A DNA stretch of 57,230 nt, from positions 1 to 57,230 of the forward strand of contig JANYHD010000037.1 of NCBI GenBank assembly GCA_025359205.1, given 5' to 3'. The translations under genes were made by a program, and so were the position numbers. The notes beneath the pieces were generated by a model. That model made no database searches. It was not told the origin of the DNA and worked only from the letters and a program-made list of their open reading frames with translations. This DNA is from Gammaproteobacteria bacterium. GTDB taxonomy: Bacteria > Pseudomonadota > Gammaproteobacteria > Steroidobacterales > Steroidobacteraceae. Each line of letters opens with the position of its first letter. Within the stretch, counting starts at the first letter, position 1. Below, in pieces: positions 41,309-57,230 of this stretch.

Positions 41309-41452
41309 GGCAATTGCACGGCTTGAATGTTGACTTTACTGCAATTCTCCGCGTCCTGCCCGCCAGCAAGTGAGCGCCTACAGGTAAACCGCCAGGAAAA
41401 GGCGTAGCCTCGTTTTGTTCAATACCATCATTTCCAATAAGAGGGGAAAGCA

Positions 41453-41896
41453 ATGAAAACCAAATTACTCGGGCTGGTGGGCGTCGCACTGTTGATGGTG
41501 CCGATACTGTCCATCGCGGCCGACGACGAGTACAGCTATACGGAAGGCAGCGTGCGCGATGTGACATCCGTGCGGACCAAGCCGGGGATGTTCGACACTT
41601 ATATGCAGTTCCTGCGTTCGACGTTCAAACCCATGATGGAAGAACAGAAGAAAGCCGGCATCGTCCTCAGCTATGCCGTCTACGCGGGCTCGCCCAGGAC
41701 GCCGAAGGATCCGGATCTGTATCTGGTCGTCGAGTACAAGAACATGGCCGCGCTCGATGACCTCAATGCCAAGACTGATCCGATCAGCAAGAAGTATTTC
41801 GCGACGCTCAGCGCCTCCAACAAGGCGGCAGCAGATCGCGAGTCAGTCCGTGAGATTCTCGGCGACGAACTGATCCGCGAACTCAAGTTGAAATAG
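41453..41896 (+). CDS. Small exported protein, antibiotic-biosynthesis-monooxygenase-like fold
   Basis: 147 residues with a signal peptide (LLGLVGVALLMVPILSIAA), preceded by a strong GAGGGGAA ribosome site. The mature part reads like a ferredoxin-type alpha/beta ABM or NIPSNAP domain (VRTKPGMFDTYMQFL, VLSYAVYAGSPRTPKDPDLY, LVVEYKNMAALDDL). I cannot name a substrate. It is followed by a strong bidirectional hairpin that separates it from serS. Confidence 0.7.
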   Translation: MKTKLLGLVGVALLMVPILSIAADDEYSYTEGSVRDVTSVRTKPGMFDTYMQFLRSTFKPMMEEQKKAGIVLSYAVYAGSPRTPKDPDLYLVVEYKNMAALDDLNAKTDPISKKYFATLSASNKAAADRESVREILGDELIRELKLK

Positions 41897-41910
41897 CCGC
41901 CACCCGCGCC

Positions 41911-41955
41911 TGCGGACGCGACGACACCATAGGATGGGGTGTCACCGCGTCCGCA
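41911..41955. terminator. Bidirectional hairpin between convergent genes
   Basis: TGCGGACGCG (41911-41920) pairs with CGCGTCCGCA (41946-41955), and inner GACACC pairs with GGTGTC, giving a long nearly continuous stem. There is no clear T run on either strand. It sits midway between the exported-protein gene and serS, which converge. Confidence 0.7.
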
Positions 41956-41986
41956 CCGCGGATGCCTGCCACCCGATCGGGGGCGA

Positions 41987-44585
<2,599 letters not shown>

Positions 44586-44604
<19 letters not shown>

Positions 44605-44969
44605 TGCTCGAGCCAGCTCGCCCAGTGCTGCAGACCCGCCAGGCTCAGCGACAGGCCGAACGCCACTCCGAGCGCGTCGGCGTAGAAATCATGCCAGTCG
44701 GCTTCGCGCCCCAGGCCCATGAGTCCCTGTGCGATCTCGATGCCGCCGCCGAGCGCCAGCAGCGCCAGGCCAAGCTGCCAGTAGCGCCGCGGCGGCAGCA
44801 GCCCGCCAAACCAGACGGCGAGCGAGCCATAGGCCACCAGGTGTTCGAACTTGTCACTGACGCGCCAATGCGGCAGGTCGTGCGCGGGCACCAGGCTGCT
44901 GACGATCACCAGCAGGGTGAGGATCGCGCCCAGCAGGCACCACGCACGATAGTGGCGCAGCGTGCTCAT
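44586..44969 (-). CDS. VanZ-like membrane protein
   Basis: 127 residues with four hydrophobic segments (AWCLLGAILTLLVIVSSLVP, YGSLAVWFGGLLP, LALLALGGGIEIAQ, ALGVAFGLSLSLAG) and the VanZ family motif DKFEHLVAYGSLA, with GIEIAQGLMGLGREADWHDF. VanZ itself raises teicoplanin resistance; homologues such as this are of unknown function. The ATG at 44969 is chosen because a longer reading would overlap lolA coding. It sits between lolA and rarA, a position I would not expect in the usual gammaproteobacterial order. Confidence 0.82.
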
Positions 44970-45000
44970 CGGTGCCCCGCACAGGGCTTCGGCCAGCGCC

Positions 45001-45711
45001 TCACCGGGCGCCTGCGAGCGGCCGCGGCATGCCGATGACGTCGACGCCGGCGGGCGGCGTAAAGCGCAGCTCCGCGTCCGTGATGCGTGCACCGCGCGCA
45101 CTATTAGTAAAGGTCAGCGTGTCGGTCTGGTTGAGGCGATCGTGGATGACCAGCCGCACGAGCTGGCCACCGCGAAAGCCGAGTTCTACGCTGGCGAATT
45201 CAGCGGTGGCGCTGCGCGGCGTCACCTGCACCCACTCCAGCGCATCGTGCTCGCCCACGGCGACAACGGTGAACGCCGCGCGCAGCTCTGCCGTGGTGCC
45301 CGACAGCAGCATCACCGGAGTCGCGGTGAGCGCCGCGGCAGCCGGCTTGACCGTCGCCTGCTGCAGTTCGCGATCGTAGAACCAGAGGTTGGTGCCATCC
45401 GCGACCAGCAGCTGTGGCCCAGCGTTGCTCGCTGTGTACTCCCACCGGAAGCGTCCAGGCCGACGCACCAGCAGCGTGCCCTCGCCCGTCTCGAGCGTCT
45501 TGCCGGCGGCGTCAACCACGAGCTGCGAGAATGTCGCGCGCAGGGCCGTCAGCCCGTCGAGATAGCGATCGAGCGCGGTGTCGGCCGCGGCGCCGGGTGT
45601 AGCAGCCGGTTGCGCGACCGACTGCACGCTCGGCGCAAACCACCCCAGAGCACAGGCCGCGATGGCCATTGATCTGCCTGTGAACGCGACCGTGAATAAC
45701 GAGCGGCGCAT
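45001..45711 (-). CDS. lolA: Outer-membrane lipoprotein carrier LolA
   Basis: 236 residues with a cleavable signal (AIAACALGWFAPSVQSVAQP). The mature half-barrel motifs LTALRATFSQLVVDAAGKTL, GTLLVRRPGRFRWEY and LLVADGTNLWFYDRELQQAT fit LolA, the periplasmic chaperone that ferries lipoproteins from LolCDE to LolB. It starts 2 bp from the ftsK stop, so the two are co-transcribed. Confidence 0.95.
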   Translation of the reverse strand: MRRSLFTVAFTGRSMAIAACALGWFAPSVQSVAQPAATPGAAADTALDRYLDGLTALRATFSQLVVDAAGKTLETGEGTLLVRRPGRFRWEYTASNAGPQLLVADGTNLWFYDRELQQATVKPAAAALTATPVMLLSGTTAELRAAFTVVAVGEHDALEWVQVTPRSATAEFASVELGFRGGQLVRLVIHDRLNQTDTLTFTNSARGARITDAELRFTPPAGVDVIGMPRPLAGAR

Positions 45712-45713
45712 GC

Positions 45714-50248
<4,535 letters not shown>

Positions 50249-50250
50249 CG

Positions 50251-50946
50251 ATGATCACGTGGCTGGCGCCAGGTGATCCGCCCGACAGCTTCCCCTCCGT
50301 CGAGCGTGCACTCCGCGACCCGCCGGGCCTGCTGGCTGCCGGGGGCGACCTGTCCACGGAGCGGTTGGTGGCCGCCTACCGCCGCGGCATATTTCCCTGG
50401 TATTCGCCCGGGCAGCCCGTGCTGTGGTGGTCGCCCGACCCGCGGGAAGTGCTGATTCCGCAGGAGTTCCACCTCTCGCGCAGCCTCGCGCGCGCGCTGC
50501 GCGTCCGCGGCTTCGAATATCAGGCTGATGCGGATTTCGAGGCCGTGATCGACGCCTGCGCCGCGCCGCGCCACTCGAGCCCCGGCACCTGGATCACCGC
50601 TGAAATGCGCGCGGCCTACGTCGCGCTGCACCGGCGCGGCATTGCCCACAGCTGTGAAATCTGGCGCGCTGGCTCTCTGGTGGGCGGCATTTACGGGGTC
50701 CGGCTCGGGCGCATGTACTTTGGCGAATCGATGTTCAGCCTGGAGCGCGACGCCTCCAAGGCCGCGCTGGCGGGCCTGGTACGCCAGTGCCTCGCCGACG
50801 GCACGGAACTGATCGATTGCCAGATGCCCTCGGAGCACCTGCGGAGCCTGGGGAGCAGGCCCCTGCCCCGCGCGGAATTCCTGGAGCGCCTCGGCCGGGC
50901 CATCGATGCCACCACCGACGCCACCGGTGGCACGGCTGCTGTCTGA
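50251..50946 (+). CDS. aat: Leucyl/phenylalanyl-tRNA--protein transferase
   Basis: 231 residues: [38 protein letters not shown] and [19 protein letters not shown] are diagnostic. It adds Leu or Phe to N-terminal Lys or Arg of proteins, making them N-end-rule substrates for the ClpS-ClpAP system encoded just downstream on the other strand. The start lies 2 bp after the preceding stop. Confidence 0.97.
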   Translation: MITWLAPGDPPDSFPSVERALRDPPGLLAAGGDLSTERLVAAYRRGIFPWYSPGQPVLWWSPDPREVLIPQEFHLSRSLARALRVRGFEYQADADFEAVIDACAAPRHSSPGTWITAEMRAAYVALHRRGIAHSCEIWRAGSLVGGIYGVRLGRMYFGESMFSLERDASKAALAGLVRQCLADGTELIDCQMPSEHLRSLGSRPLPRAEFLERLGRAIDATTDATGGTAAV

Positions 50947-50947
50947 A

Positions 50948-50976
50948 TTGCATTGCGCGGGGGCTTTATGCAGAAT
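50948..50976 (+). promoter_or_regulatory. Possible sigma70 promoter of infA
   Basis: TTGCAT and CAGAAT with a 17-bp spacer, about 30 bp before the infA start. Both hexamers are weak matches, so this is only a candidate. The first hexamer starts two bases after aat ends. Confidence 0.3.
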
Positions 50977-51005
50977 TCGCGCCCCTTAGGTCAATAGTGG
51001 GCGGC

Positions 51006-51224
51006 ATGGCAAAAGAAGACGCCATTCAGATGGAAGGTGAGGTCGTCGAGACCCTGCCCAACACTACCTTCCGCGTGCAGCTCAAGAACGGGCACGTGGT
51101 CACAGCGCACATCTCCGGCAAGATGCGCAAGAACTACATCCGCATACTCACGGGCGACGCCGTGACGGTGGAAATGACGCCTTACGACCTGAGCAAGGGT
51201 CGCATCGTCTACCGCGGCCGCTAG
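51006..51224 (+). CDS. infA: Translation initiation factor IF-1
   Basis: 72 residues, the exact family size: [20 protein letters not shown], then [20 protein letters not shown] and the final [10 protein letters not shown] single OB-fold that occupies the ribosomal A site during initiation. The TAG stop at 51222-51224 shares the palindrome CTAG with the TAG stop of the convergent clpA (51221-51223). Confidence 0.98.
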   Translation: MAKEDAIQMEGEVVETLPNTTFRVQLKNGHVVTAHISGKMRKNYIRILTGDAVTVEMTPYDLSKGRIVYRGR

Positions 51225-53488
51225 GCGGTCAGCTCCGGCTGCGGCGCCGGCACGCACTCGATACTGAGTCCCTTCCCGTCCGCGGCCACCGTGACCAGGG
51301 CGTGGCCGCCGCCGCTGAGCTTTCCAAACAGCAGTTCCTCGGCGAGCGGGCGCTTGACGTGCTCCTGGATCACGCGCGCCATTGGGCGCGCGCCCATTTT
51401 CGGATCGTAGCCCTTGGCGGCGATCCAGTGGCGCGCGGCCTCATCGACACTGAGCGACACGCCTTTTTGCTCGAGCTGCATGTCAGCCTCGACCAGCAGC
51501 TTGTCGACCACGCGCTCGATAGTGGCCGCATCAAGCGACGCGAACTGGATGATCGCGTCCAGCCGGTTGCGGAACTCGGGTGAGAACAGGCGATCAAGCG
51601 CGACCATGCCGTCACTCTTGTTGTCAGTCTTCACGAAACCAATCGACGCGCGGCTCATCTCCAGTGTGCCCGCATTGGTCGTCATGACGATGATTACGTG
51701 GCGGAAGTCGCTCTTGCGGCCGTTGTTGTCGGTCAGCGTGCCGTGGTCCATAACCTGCAGCAGCAGGTTGAAGACCTCGGGATGTGCTTTCTCGATTTCA
51801 TCGAGCAGCAGCACGCAATGCGGATGCTTAGCGATCGCCTCGGTGAGCAGCCCACCCTGATCGAAGCCCACGTAGCCCGGCGGTGCGCCGATCAGGCGCG
51901 AGACCGTGTGACGCTCCATGTACTCGGACATGTCGAAGCGCACGAACTCGATGCCCATCGTGATCGCGAGCTGGCGTGTGACTTCGGTCTTGCCGACACC
52001 GGTCGGGCCGGCGAACAGGAAGCTGCCGACCGGGCGGCGCTGGTCGCCCAGGCCTGAGCGCGCCATCTTGATGGCGGAGGCGAGCGTGCCGATGGCGGCA
52101 TCCTGCCCGTAGATCACCAGCTTGAGGTTGCGCTCGAGGTTGCGCAGCACGTCGCGGTCGGAGGACGAGACGGTCTGCGGCGGAATGCGCGCGATGCGCG
52201 CGACCACGTCCTCGATGTGCCTGACCTCGACGCGCTGCACGCCCGTGCCCGTGGGCTTGAGGCGCAAGCGTGCGCCGGCTTCGTCGACCACGTCAATCGC
52301 CTTGTCCGGGAGCCGGCGGTCATTGATGTGCCGGTCAGCGAGTTCGGCCGCAGCACGCAGCGCCTCGGGCGCGTAGCTGACGTTGTGGTGTTCCTCGAAC
52401 TTGGACTTCAGGCCCTCGAGGATCTCGATGGTTTCGGCGACCGAGGGTTCGGTGACGTCGATCTTCTGGAAACGGCGCGACAGGGCGTGGTCCTTCTCGA
52501 AGATGCCACGGTATTCCTGGTAGGTGGTTGAACCGATGCAGCGCAGCTCGCCGCTGGTGAGCGAGGGCTTGATCAGGTTCGAGGCGTCCATGACGCCGCC
52601 TGAGGCAGCGCCCGCGCCGATCACGGTATGGATCTCGTCGATGAACAGGATCGCACCGTGCTGCTTCTTGAGCTCGCCGATCACGCCCTTGAGGCGCTTC
52701 TCGAAATCACCGCGGTACTTGGTGCCTGCGATCAGTGCGCCCAGGTCGAGCGCGTAGATGGTGCAGTCGCTGAGCACGTCGGGGACTTTGCCCTCAGTGA
52801 TCAGCCGCGCCAGCCCCTCAGCGATCGCGGTCTTGCCCACACCCGCCTCGCCCACGTACAGCGGATTGTTCTTGCGCCGCCTGCACAGGATCTCGATGGT
52901 GCGCTCGATCTCGAGCGAACGGCCGATCAGCGGGTCGATGCGCCCGGCCAGCGCCTGCGCGTTGAGATTGGTCGTGTACTTGTCGAGCGCGCTGCCGCCC
53001 TCGCCCTCGCGCTCGCCTTCGGCGGCGCCGGCCTCCTCGGCCTCCGGCTTCGAATCACCGCGCGCCATGCCATGCGAGATGAAATGCGTGACATCGAGCC
53101 GCGTGATGTTCTGCCGGCCGAGCAGGAACGCTGCATGGCTCTGTTTCTCGCTGAAGATCGACACCAGCGCGTTGACGACGCCGACTTCCTTGCGGCCGCT
53201 CGACTGCACGTGGAACACGGCACGCTGCAGCACTCGCTGGAATCCGAGCGTCGGCTGCACCTCGCGCTCCTCGCCCTCGCGCAGTTGCGGCGTATTGGCC
53301 GCGATGTGGGCGCGCAGGTCCGCGATCAGCCGGTCCGGATCACCGCCGCAGCCGCTGATCACCTCGCGCACTTTCGGCGCATCGAGTAGTGCCAGCAACA
53401 GCTGCTCGACGGTGAGGAATTCATGGCGCTGCGCGCGCGCTTCGCGGAACGCCTGGTTGAGGCAGAATTCGAGTTCACTGGACAGCAC
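51221..53488 (-). CDS. clpA: ATP-dependent protease ATP-binding subunit ClpA
   Basis: 755 residues from the GTG at 53488, which has AGGAG eight bases upstream and gives the expected start [13 protein letters not shown]. Clp_N repeats come first, then AAA module 1 ([15 protein letters not shown], Walker [10 protein letters not shown]) and AAA module 2 ([15 protein letters not shown], Walker [15 protein letters not shown]). It unfolds substrates for ClpP; ClpS, encoded 17 bp upstream, feeds it N-end-rule substrates. Confidence 0.97.
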   Translation of the reverse strand: MLSSELEFCLNQAFREARAQRHEFLTVEQLLLALLDAPKVREVISGCGGDPDRLIADLRAHIAANTPQLREGEEREVQPTLGFQRVLQRAVFHVQSSGRKEVGVVNALVSIFSEKQSHAAFLLGRQNITRLDVTHFISHGMARGDSKPEAEEAGAAEGEREGEGGSALDKYTTNLNAQALAGRIDPLIGRSLEIERTIEILCRRRKNNPLYVGEAGVGKTAIAEGLARLITEGKVPDVLSDCTIYALDLGALIAGTKYRGDFEKRLKGVIGELKKQHGAILFIDEIHTVIGAGAASGGVMDASNLIKPSLTSGELRCIGSTTYQEYRGIFEKDHALSRRFQKIDVTEPSVAETIEILEGLKSKFEEHHNVSYAPEALRAAAELADRHINDRRLPDKAIDVVDEAGARLRLKPTGTGVQRVEVRHIEDVVARIARIPPQTVSSSDRDVLRNLERNLKLVIYGQDAAIGTLASAIKMARSGLGDQRRPVGSFLFAGPTGVGKTEVTRQLAITMGIEFVRFDMSEYMERHTVSRLIGAPPGYVGFDQGGLLTEAIAKHPHCVLLLDEIEKAHPEVFNLLLQVMDHGTLTDNNGRKSDFRHVIIVMTTNAGTLEMSRASIGFVKTDNKSDGMVALDRLFSPEFRNRLDAIIQFASLDAATIERVVDKLLVEADMQLEQKGVSLSVDEAARHWIAAKGYDPKMGARPMARVIQEHVKRPLAEELLFGKLSGGGHALVTVAADGKGLSIECVPAPQPELTA

Positions 53489-53505
53489 CGGCGTTCGCTC
53501 CTGTT

Positions 53506-53823
53506 TCAGGCTTGCTCGAGCGTGCACAGCAGCGGGTGCTGGTGCTCACGCGAATAATGAGTGACCTGCGCCACCTTGGTCTCGGCAATTTCGTAAGTGA
53601 ACAGTCCGCACTCGCCCTTGCCCTTGGTGTGCACTTCCAGCATGACCCGCGTCGCCGCATGGCGCGCCATCGAGAAGAAGCGCTCGAGCACATCCACCAC
53701 GAATTCCATGGGCGTATAGTCGTCGTTCAGCAGCACCACGCGGTAGAGCGGCGGCACCTTGGTCTTCGGCACTGCCTCGGCAACCGCGATGCCCTGCTCG
53801 GGTCGTTCATTCCGGGTACTCAT
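53506..53823 (-). CDS. clpS: ClpS adaptor
   Basis: 105 residues from the ATG at 53823: the family core [39 protein letters not shown] and [12 protein letters not shown] is present. It binds N-terminal Leu, Phe, Tyr or Trp and delivers them to ClpAP. It precedes clpA on the same strand and is divergent from gspC. Confidence 0.97.
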   Translation of the reverse strand: MSTRNERPEQGIAVAEAVPKTKVPPLYRVVLLNDDYTPMEFVVDVLERFFSMARHAATRVMLEVHTKGKGECGLFTYEIAETKVAQVTHYSREHQHPLLCTLEQA

Positions 53824-53962
53824 GACGTCCTGATTATAGAGCGTGGCGGGCCCGATCGCGTGATGTGGGTCAAGGCCGCGCCTCTGACCGCCGAACGTCC
53901 CAAGAAGTTCGGCAAAACAGACAGTTGAGCCGCGCAAGCACCGGGCCGTATCATGCAGTGAT

Positions 53963-55042
53963 ATGGGCTGGATGGAAGAACTCAAGTCACCCGGCGCTTT
54001 GCAGGCCTCGCTCGCCGAGCACGGCCCACGGATAGCGACAGTCTTGCTGGCCGCGCTGCTGGCCGTTCAGGCCGGTGTGCTGGTGACGGCGCAGGACCGT
54101 GGCGCCTCCAGGGAAGCTGCCGAGGGGAGTGGCGCGGCGGCGCTGGCCTCCTCGGCGGCGGAAGCGCGCCGTCCGGGGCTGCGGGTACAGGACATCGTGG
54201 CCGCCCACCTGTTCGGCGAGGCGGCCCCGACAGCAGCCGACGGCAATGCCCCTCAGACCGCGGTGCAGCTCGTGCTGGCCGGCGTGCTGGCGGTGCCCGA
54301 CCCCAAGCGCGGGCTGGCGATCATAGGCCCCAGTGCTGCGGCCGCACGCCTCTACACGGTGGGCGGCGCTGTTCCGGGCGGCGTGAAGCTCTACTCCGTC
54401 TACCCCGACCGCGTATTGCTCGATCGCGATGGCAGCATCGAATCGCTCCTGCTCCCCAAGAAGCCCGCGTTGGCGAGCGCGCCGCCGCCGCCGGTGGCGA
54501 GCGGGGTGCTGAGCCCGGGCCAGCGCCTGGCGGCTCTGGCGCAGGGCAACGGCGCGCTGCTTGGCGGCCTGGTGCGCGCCACGCCGGTCATCAGTCCCAA
54601 CGGCGGCAAGCTCAGCGGCTTCCGTATCTACCCAGGCGGCCGCGCCAGCATCGCGGCCTTCACCCAACTGGGCCTGCGCTCGGGCGATCTGGTCACGGCC
54701 GTGAACGGCACGCAGCTCGATGACGTCAACCGCGGCAACGAGATCCTGCAGACGCTGTCATCGGCTGCGAGCGCCACGCTGACGGTGCAGCGCAATGGCC
54801 AATCGATGGATCTCAACCTCAACCTCGAGACCGTAGTCAGCGAAGCCGAGTCCGCTGCTGCACAGGGCTCAGGCCTCACGCGCCGCGGTGGCGCGTTCGG
54901 CGGTCCCGCTGCCGGATCTGGCATGGGACGCGTCCCGGGCATGGCCGGGAGCGTTGCTGCCCCGGGAATCGTCGATGAGGACAATACGCCCCCGCCGCCG
55001 CCTGCCGGCGCCGAACCCGAACACTCGCCCAGCGATCAATAG
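53963..55042 (+). CDS. gspC: Type II secretion system inner-membrane protein GspC
   Basis: 359 residues: one N-terminal membrane span ([19 protein letters not shown]), the periplasmic homology region ([47 protein letters not shown]) that contacts the secretin, and a C-terminal PDZ domain ([30 protein letters not shown]). A Pro/Gly-rich tail follows. First gene of a gsp operon that runs off the window edge. Confidence 0.93.
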   Translation: MGWMEELKSPGALQASLAEHGPRIATVLLAALLAVQAGVLVTAQDRGASREAAEGSGAAALASSAAEARRPGLRVQDIVAAHLFGEAAPTAADGNAPQTAVQLVLAGVLAVPDPKRGLAIIGPSAAAARLYTVGGAVPGGVKLYSVYPDRVLLDRDGSIESLLLPKKPALASAPPPPVASGVLSPGQRLAALAQGNGALLGGLVRATPVISPNGGKLSGFRIYPGGRASIAAFTQLGLRSGDLVTAVNGTQLDDVNRGNEILQTLSSAASATLTVQRNGQSMDLNLNLETVVSEAESAAAQGSGLTRRGGAFGGPAAGSGMGRVPGMAGSVAAPGIVDEDNTPPPPPAGAEPEHSPSDQ

Positions 55043-55055
55043 AGGCGACAACCTG

Positions 55056-57125
55056 ATGCAAACACCTTCAGCATCCTTTCTGCGCCGTGCCCGAGCGGCC
55101 GGCCCCATCGCCGCGGCCCTGCTGCTGGTCGCCGGCGCCAGCAGCAGTGCCCAGCAGCAGGGCCAGCGCATCACGCCGAATTTCCGCGACGCCGACATCA
55201 CGCAGCTCATCGATCTGGTCAGCCAGGCCACGGGGCGGAATTTCATCGTCGCACCGGGCGTGCACGCGCAGGTGACCTGGCTGTCGGGTCCGGGCACTTC
55301 GATGACGCCCGAGCAGTTCTACCAGGGGTTCCTCTCGGTGCTGCAGGTGCACGGCCTGATCGCCGTGCCCTCCGGCAATATCATCAAGGTGCTGCCTGAT
55401 ACCAACATGCGCCAGTTCCCGGCCGACGACCTGCCCAACCGCGTCAGCGCCAGCTCGGACGAAGTGGTTACCCAGGTCATAACGGTGAGCAACGTCAACG
55501 CGGTGCAGTTGGTGCCGGTGCTGCGGCCGTTGATGCCGCAGAACGCCCAGCTCCAGGCGGTGACCGGCGCCAACATGCTGGTGATCTCCGATCGCGCCGC
55601 GAACGTCAACCGCATGATGCGCATCATCGCGCGCATTGACCAGGGCGGCGGCTCGGACATCGAGGTCATCCCGCTGCAGAGCGCCACGGCGGCCGATACG
55701 GTGCGCGTGCTCAGTTCGCTGTTCACCCAGGGCGGCGATGCCGCCGGCTCGAACCTGCGCATGGTCGCGGACGACCGCTCCAACAGCATCCTGCTGAGCG
55801 GCGATGCGGGGCAACGCCTGCGCATCCGCGCGATCATCGCCAATCTGGACACGCCGCTGGACACCGGCGGCGAAACCGTCGTGCGCTATCTCAACTATGC
55901 CAAGGCCGAGGATCTCGCCACCAAGCTCAAGGAGCAGATCACCGCTAACGCCAGCGTCAACGCCAGCGCGGCCCGCCCGCCCGGTGCGCCGCCCGTCAGC
56001 GCCGCGGGCGCCGCCACGGTCTCGCTGGCCGGCGGCACCGGCACAATCTGGGCCGACAAGGACACCAACGCGCTGATCATCACCGCGCCCCAGCGCACCA
56101 TGCGCGCCCTCAATGCGGTCATCGACAAGCTCGACATCCGCCGCGCGCAAGTCGAAGTGGAGGCGATCATCGTCGAGGTGTCGGCCGACAAGACCTCGGA
56201 TCTTGGCGTGAACTGGATCCTCGACGGCTCCAACAGCAAGCTGGCGGTGGGCGGCTTCATCGAGCCGATCGGCGGCGCCTCGGCCATCGACCTGTACGGC
56301 ATCGCCAAGGGCGGCAGCACTGATTTCAGCAAACTTACGGGCAGCAACTTCGGCATCGGGCGGCTGCAGGCCACGGGCGTGAACTTCGGCGCGATCGTGC
56401 GCGCACTGCAGGGCGATTCGCGCACCAACATCATTTCCACGCCGACCATCACCATGAGCGACAACGTGGAATCGAAACTCGAGGTCGCGCAGGAAGTGCC
56501 CTTCATCACCGGCCAGTACACCGGCACCACCGGCACCAGCAGCGCCTTCCAGACCGTGCAGCGCCAGCAGGTGGGTACGATCCTGACGGTGACGCCACAG
56601 ATCAACGAAGGCGACGCCGTGGTGCTCAAGGTCGAGGTCGAAAGCTCGAGCCTGGCCGCCAGTTCAGCGGGCGCGGTCGACCTGATCACCAACAAGCGCA
56701 CCATCAAGACCTCGGTGCTGATCCCGGACGGCGGCACGCTGGTGATCGGCGGCCTGATGCAGGACAAGGCCATCAACTCCGAACAGCGCGTGCCCTGGCT
56801 CGGGCGCATTCCGCTGCTCGGCGAGCTGTTCCGCACGCGCGATACCAGCAAGACCAAGACCAACCTGATGGTGTTCCTGCAGCCGCACATCCTGCGTGAC
56901 GACCACCAGGCGGCACTCGAGACTGACAGCAAGTACAACTCGATGCGCGAGCAGCAGCGCAATCTCAACCGCGAGACCACCGTGATGCCACTGCAGCCCT
57001 ACCAGAAGCTGGAGCCGCTGCCTGATCTCGTGCATCCGGAAGGCAAGACCGTCACGCCGACGCCGACGGCGCCGCCTGCCGCAACGCCACCGGCCGCGGC
57101 ACCAGGAGCCGGGGGCACGCCTTGA
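55056..57125 (+). CDS. gspD: Type II secretion secretin GspD
   Basis: 689 residues from the ATG at 55056 (GAGG upstream). Signal peptide (AAALLLVAGASSSAQQQ), N0 domain (NFRDADITQLIDLVSQATG), N1-N3 repeats, a Pro/Ala-rich linker in N3 (about 300-330), and the secretin core with VPWLGRIPLLGELFR and LMVFLQPHILRD. It forms the outer-membrane channel for folded exoproteins, such as the peptidases and glycosidases seen here perhaps. The Pro-rich C-terminus (PTPTAPPAATPPAAAPG) is likely the S-domain region. Confidence 0.95.
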   Translation: MQTPSASFLRRARAAGPIAAALLLVAGASSSAQQQGQRITPNFRDADITQLIDLVSQATGRNFIVAPGVHAQVTWLSGPGTSMTPEQFYQGFLSVLQVHGLIAVPSGNIIKVLPDTNMRQFPADDLPNRVSASSDEVVTQVITVSNVNAVQLVPVLRPLMPQNAQLQAVTGANMLVISDRAANVNRMMRIIARIDQGGGSDIEVIPLQSATAADTVRVLSSLFTQGGDAAGSNLRMVADDRSNSILLSGDAGQRLRIRAIIANLDTPLDTGGETVVRYLNYAKAEDLATKLKEQITANASVNASAARPPGAPPVSAAGAATVSLAGGTGTIWADKDTNALIITAPQRTMRALNAVIDKLDIRRAQVEVEAIIVEVSADKTSDLGVNWILDGSNSKLAVGGFIEPIGGASAIDLYGIAKGGSTDFSKLTGSNFGIGRLQATGVNFGAIVRALQGDSRTNIISTPTITMSDNVESKLEVAQEVPFITGQYTGTTGTSSAFQTVQRQQVGTILTVTPQINEGDAVVLKVEVESSSLAASSAGAVDLITNKRTIKTSVLIPDGGTLVIGGLMQDKAINSEQRVPWLGRIPLLGELFRTRDTSKTKTNLMVFLQPHILRDDHQAALETDSKYNSMREQQRNLNRETTVMPLQPYQKLEPLPDLVHPEGKTVTPTPTAPPAATPPAAAPGAGGTP

Positions 57126-57230
57126 GCGAGACCCCAGCCGTGGCAGCGCCGGTGCCGCGCCTGCCCTTTGCTTTCGCGCGACGCCATGGCCTGCTGGTGC
57201 GCACCCAGCCATCCGGGCAGGTCGAATGCC
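57122..57230 (+). CDS. gspE: Type II secretion ATPase GspE, N-terminal fragment
   Basis: The frame starts at a TTG overlapping the gspD TGA (TTGA) and reads LSETPAVAAPVPRLPFAFAR followed by RHGLLVRTQPSGQVE, like the N1E domain of GspE (LPFAFARRHG is typical). The gene is cut by the window edge. The order gspC-gspD-gspE is standard. Confidence 0.75.
   Translation, partial: MSETPAVAAPVPRLPFAFARRHGLLVRTQPSGQVEC

Overview
The window is a high-GC stretch of a Gammaproteobacterium. The best phylogenetic signal is the core block at the right end: a minus-strand run ftsK, lolA, vanZ-like, rarA, serS (read right to left), facing trxB, a GNAT-like gene, aat and infA, then clpA and clpS, then the start of a type II secretion operon (gspC, gspD, gspE). 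The ftsK-lolA-rarA-serS and trxB-aat-infA-clpA-clpS order is typical of Gammaproteobacteria. Two M13 peptidases, stand-alone HD-GYP and HDOD proteins, secreted glycosidases and many secreted TPR and peptidase genes would suit a Steroidobacter/Nevskia/Xanthomonadales-type soil or freshwater organism. That placement is inference; no rRNA is present.

Layout. 1-8.9 kb: tRNA-Arg(CCU), a membrane fatty-acid desaturase, a decayed second copy of the tRNA-Arg, an HD-GYP c-di-GMP phosphodiesterase, an unknown helical protein, a type II NADH dehydrogenase, and a back-to-back pair of exported glycosidases (GH36-like and GH31). 8.9-14.2 kb: a graveyard ending at tRNA-Ala(CGC). It holds remnants of three toxin-antitoxin-type systems, a deleted IS5-type element with intact ends, a tRNA 3'-half remnant, a TonB-dependent receptor without its plug, and a frameshifted tyrosine integrase. 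This looks like an eroded genomic island. 14.3-27.7 kb: GIDE-like and LemA membrane proteins, two M13 peptidases, an HDOD protein, a second desaturase, an FG-GAP lipoprotein preceded by a 113-bp element of nested and crossing inverted repeats, and a histidine kinase translationally coupled to a receiver-GGDEF-EAL protein.

27.7-41.3 kb is the accessory region with a metabolic theme. A trimethylamine-dehydrogenase-like flavoprotein that keeps the covalent-FMN cysteine is divergent from an MttB-type methyltransferase lacking any amber (pyrrolysine) codon. These are followed by TrmO, a secreted M28 peptidase, a secreted metallo-beta-lactamase-fold hydrolase, two related exported TPR proteins that share an unusual His/Met cluster, a Tat-exported spermidine-dehydrogenase-like flavoprotein, a carboxymuconolactone-decarboxylase-family gene broken by one amber codon, and a GFA-type zinc protein. 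Oxidation of methylated or poly-amines with handling of the released aldehydes is a plausible shared job, but no experiment or genome-wide context backs it here.

41.2-57.2 kb is mostly core: tRNA-Ser(UGA), a small exported protein, and the cell-division, lipoprotein-sorting, replication-repair, N-end-rule proteolysis and type II secretion genes listed above. The strongest candidates for something undescribed are the crossing-repeat element at 20228-20340 and the His/Met-cluster TPR pair at 34833-38041.
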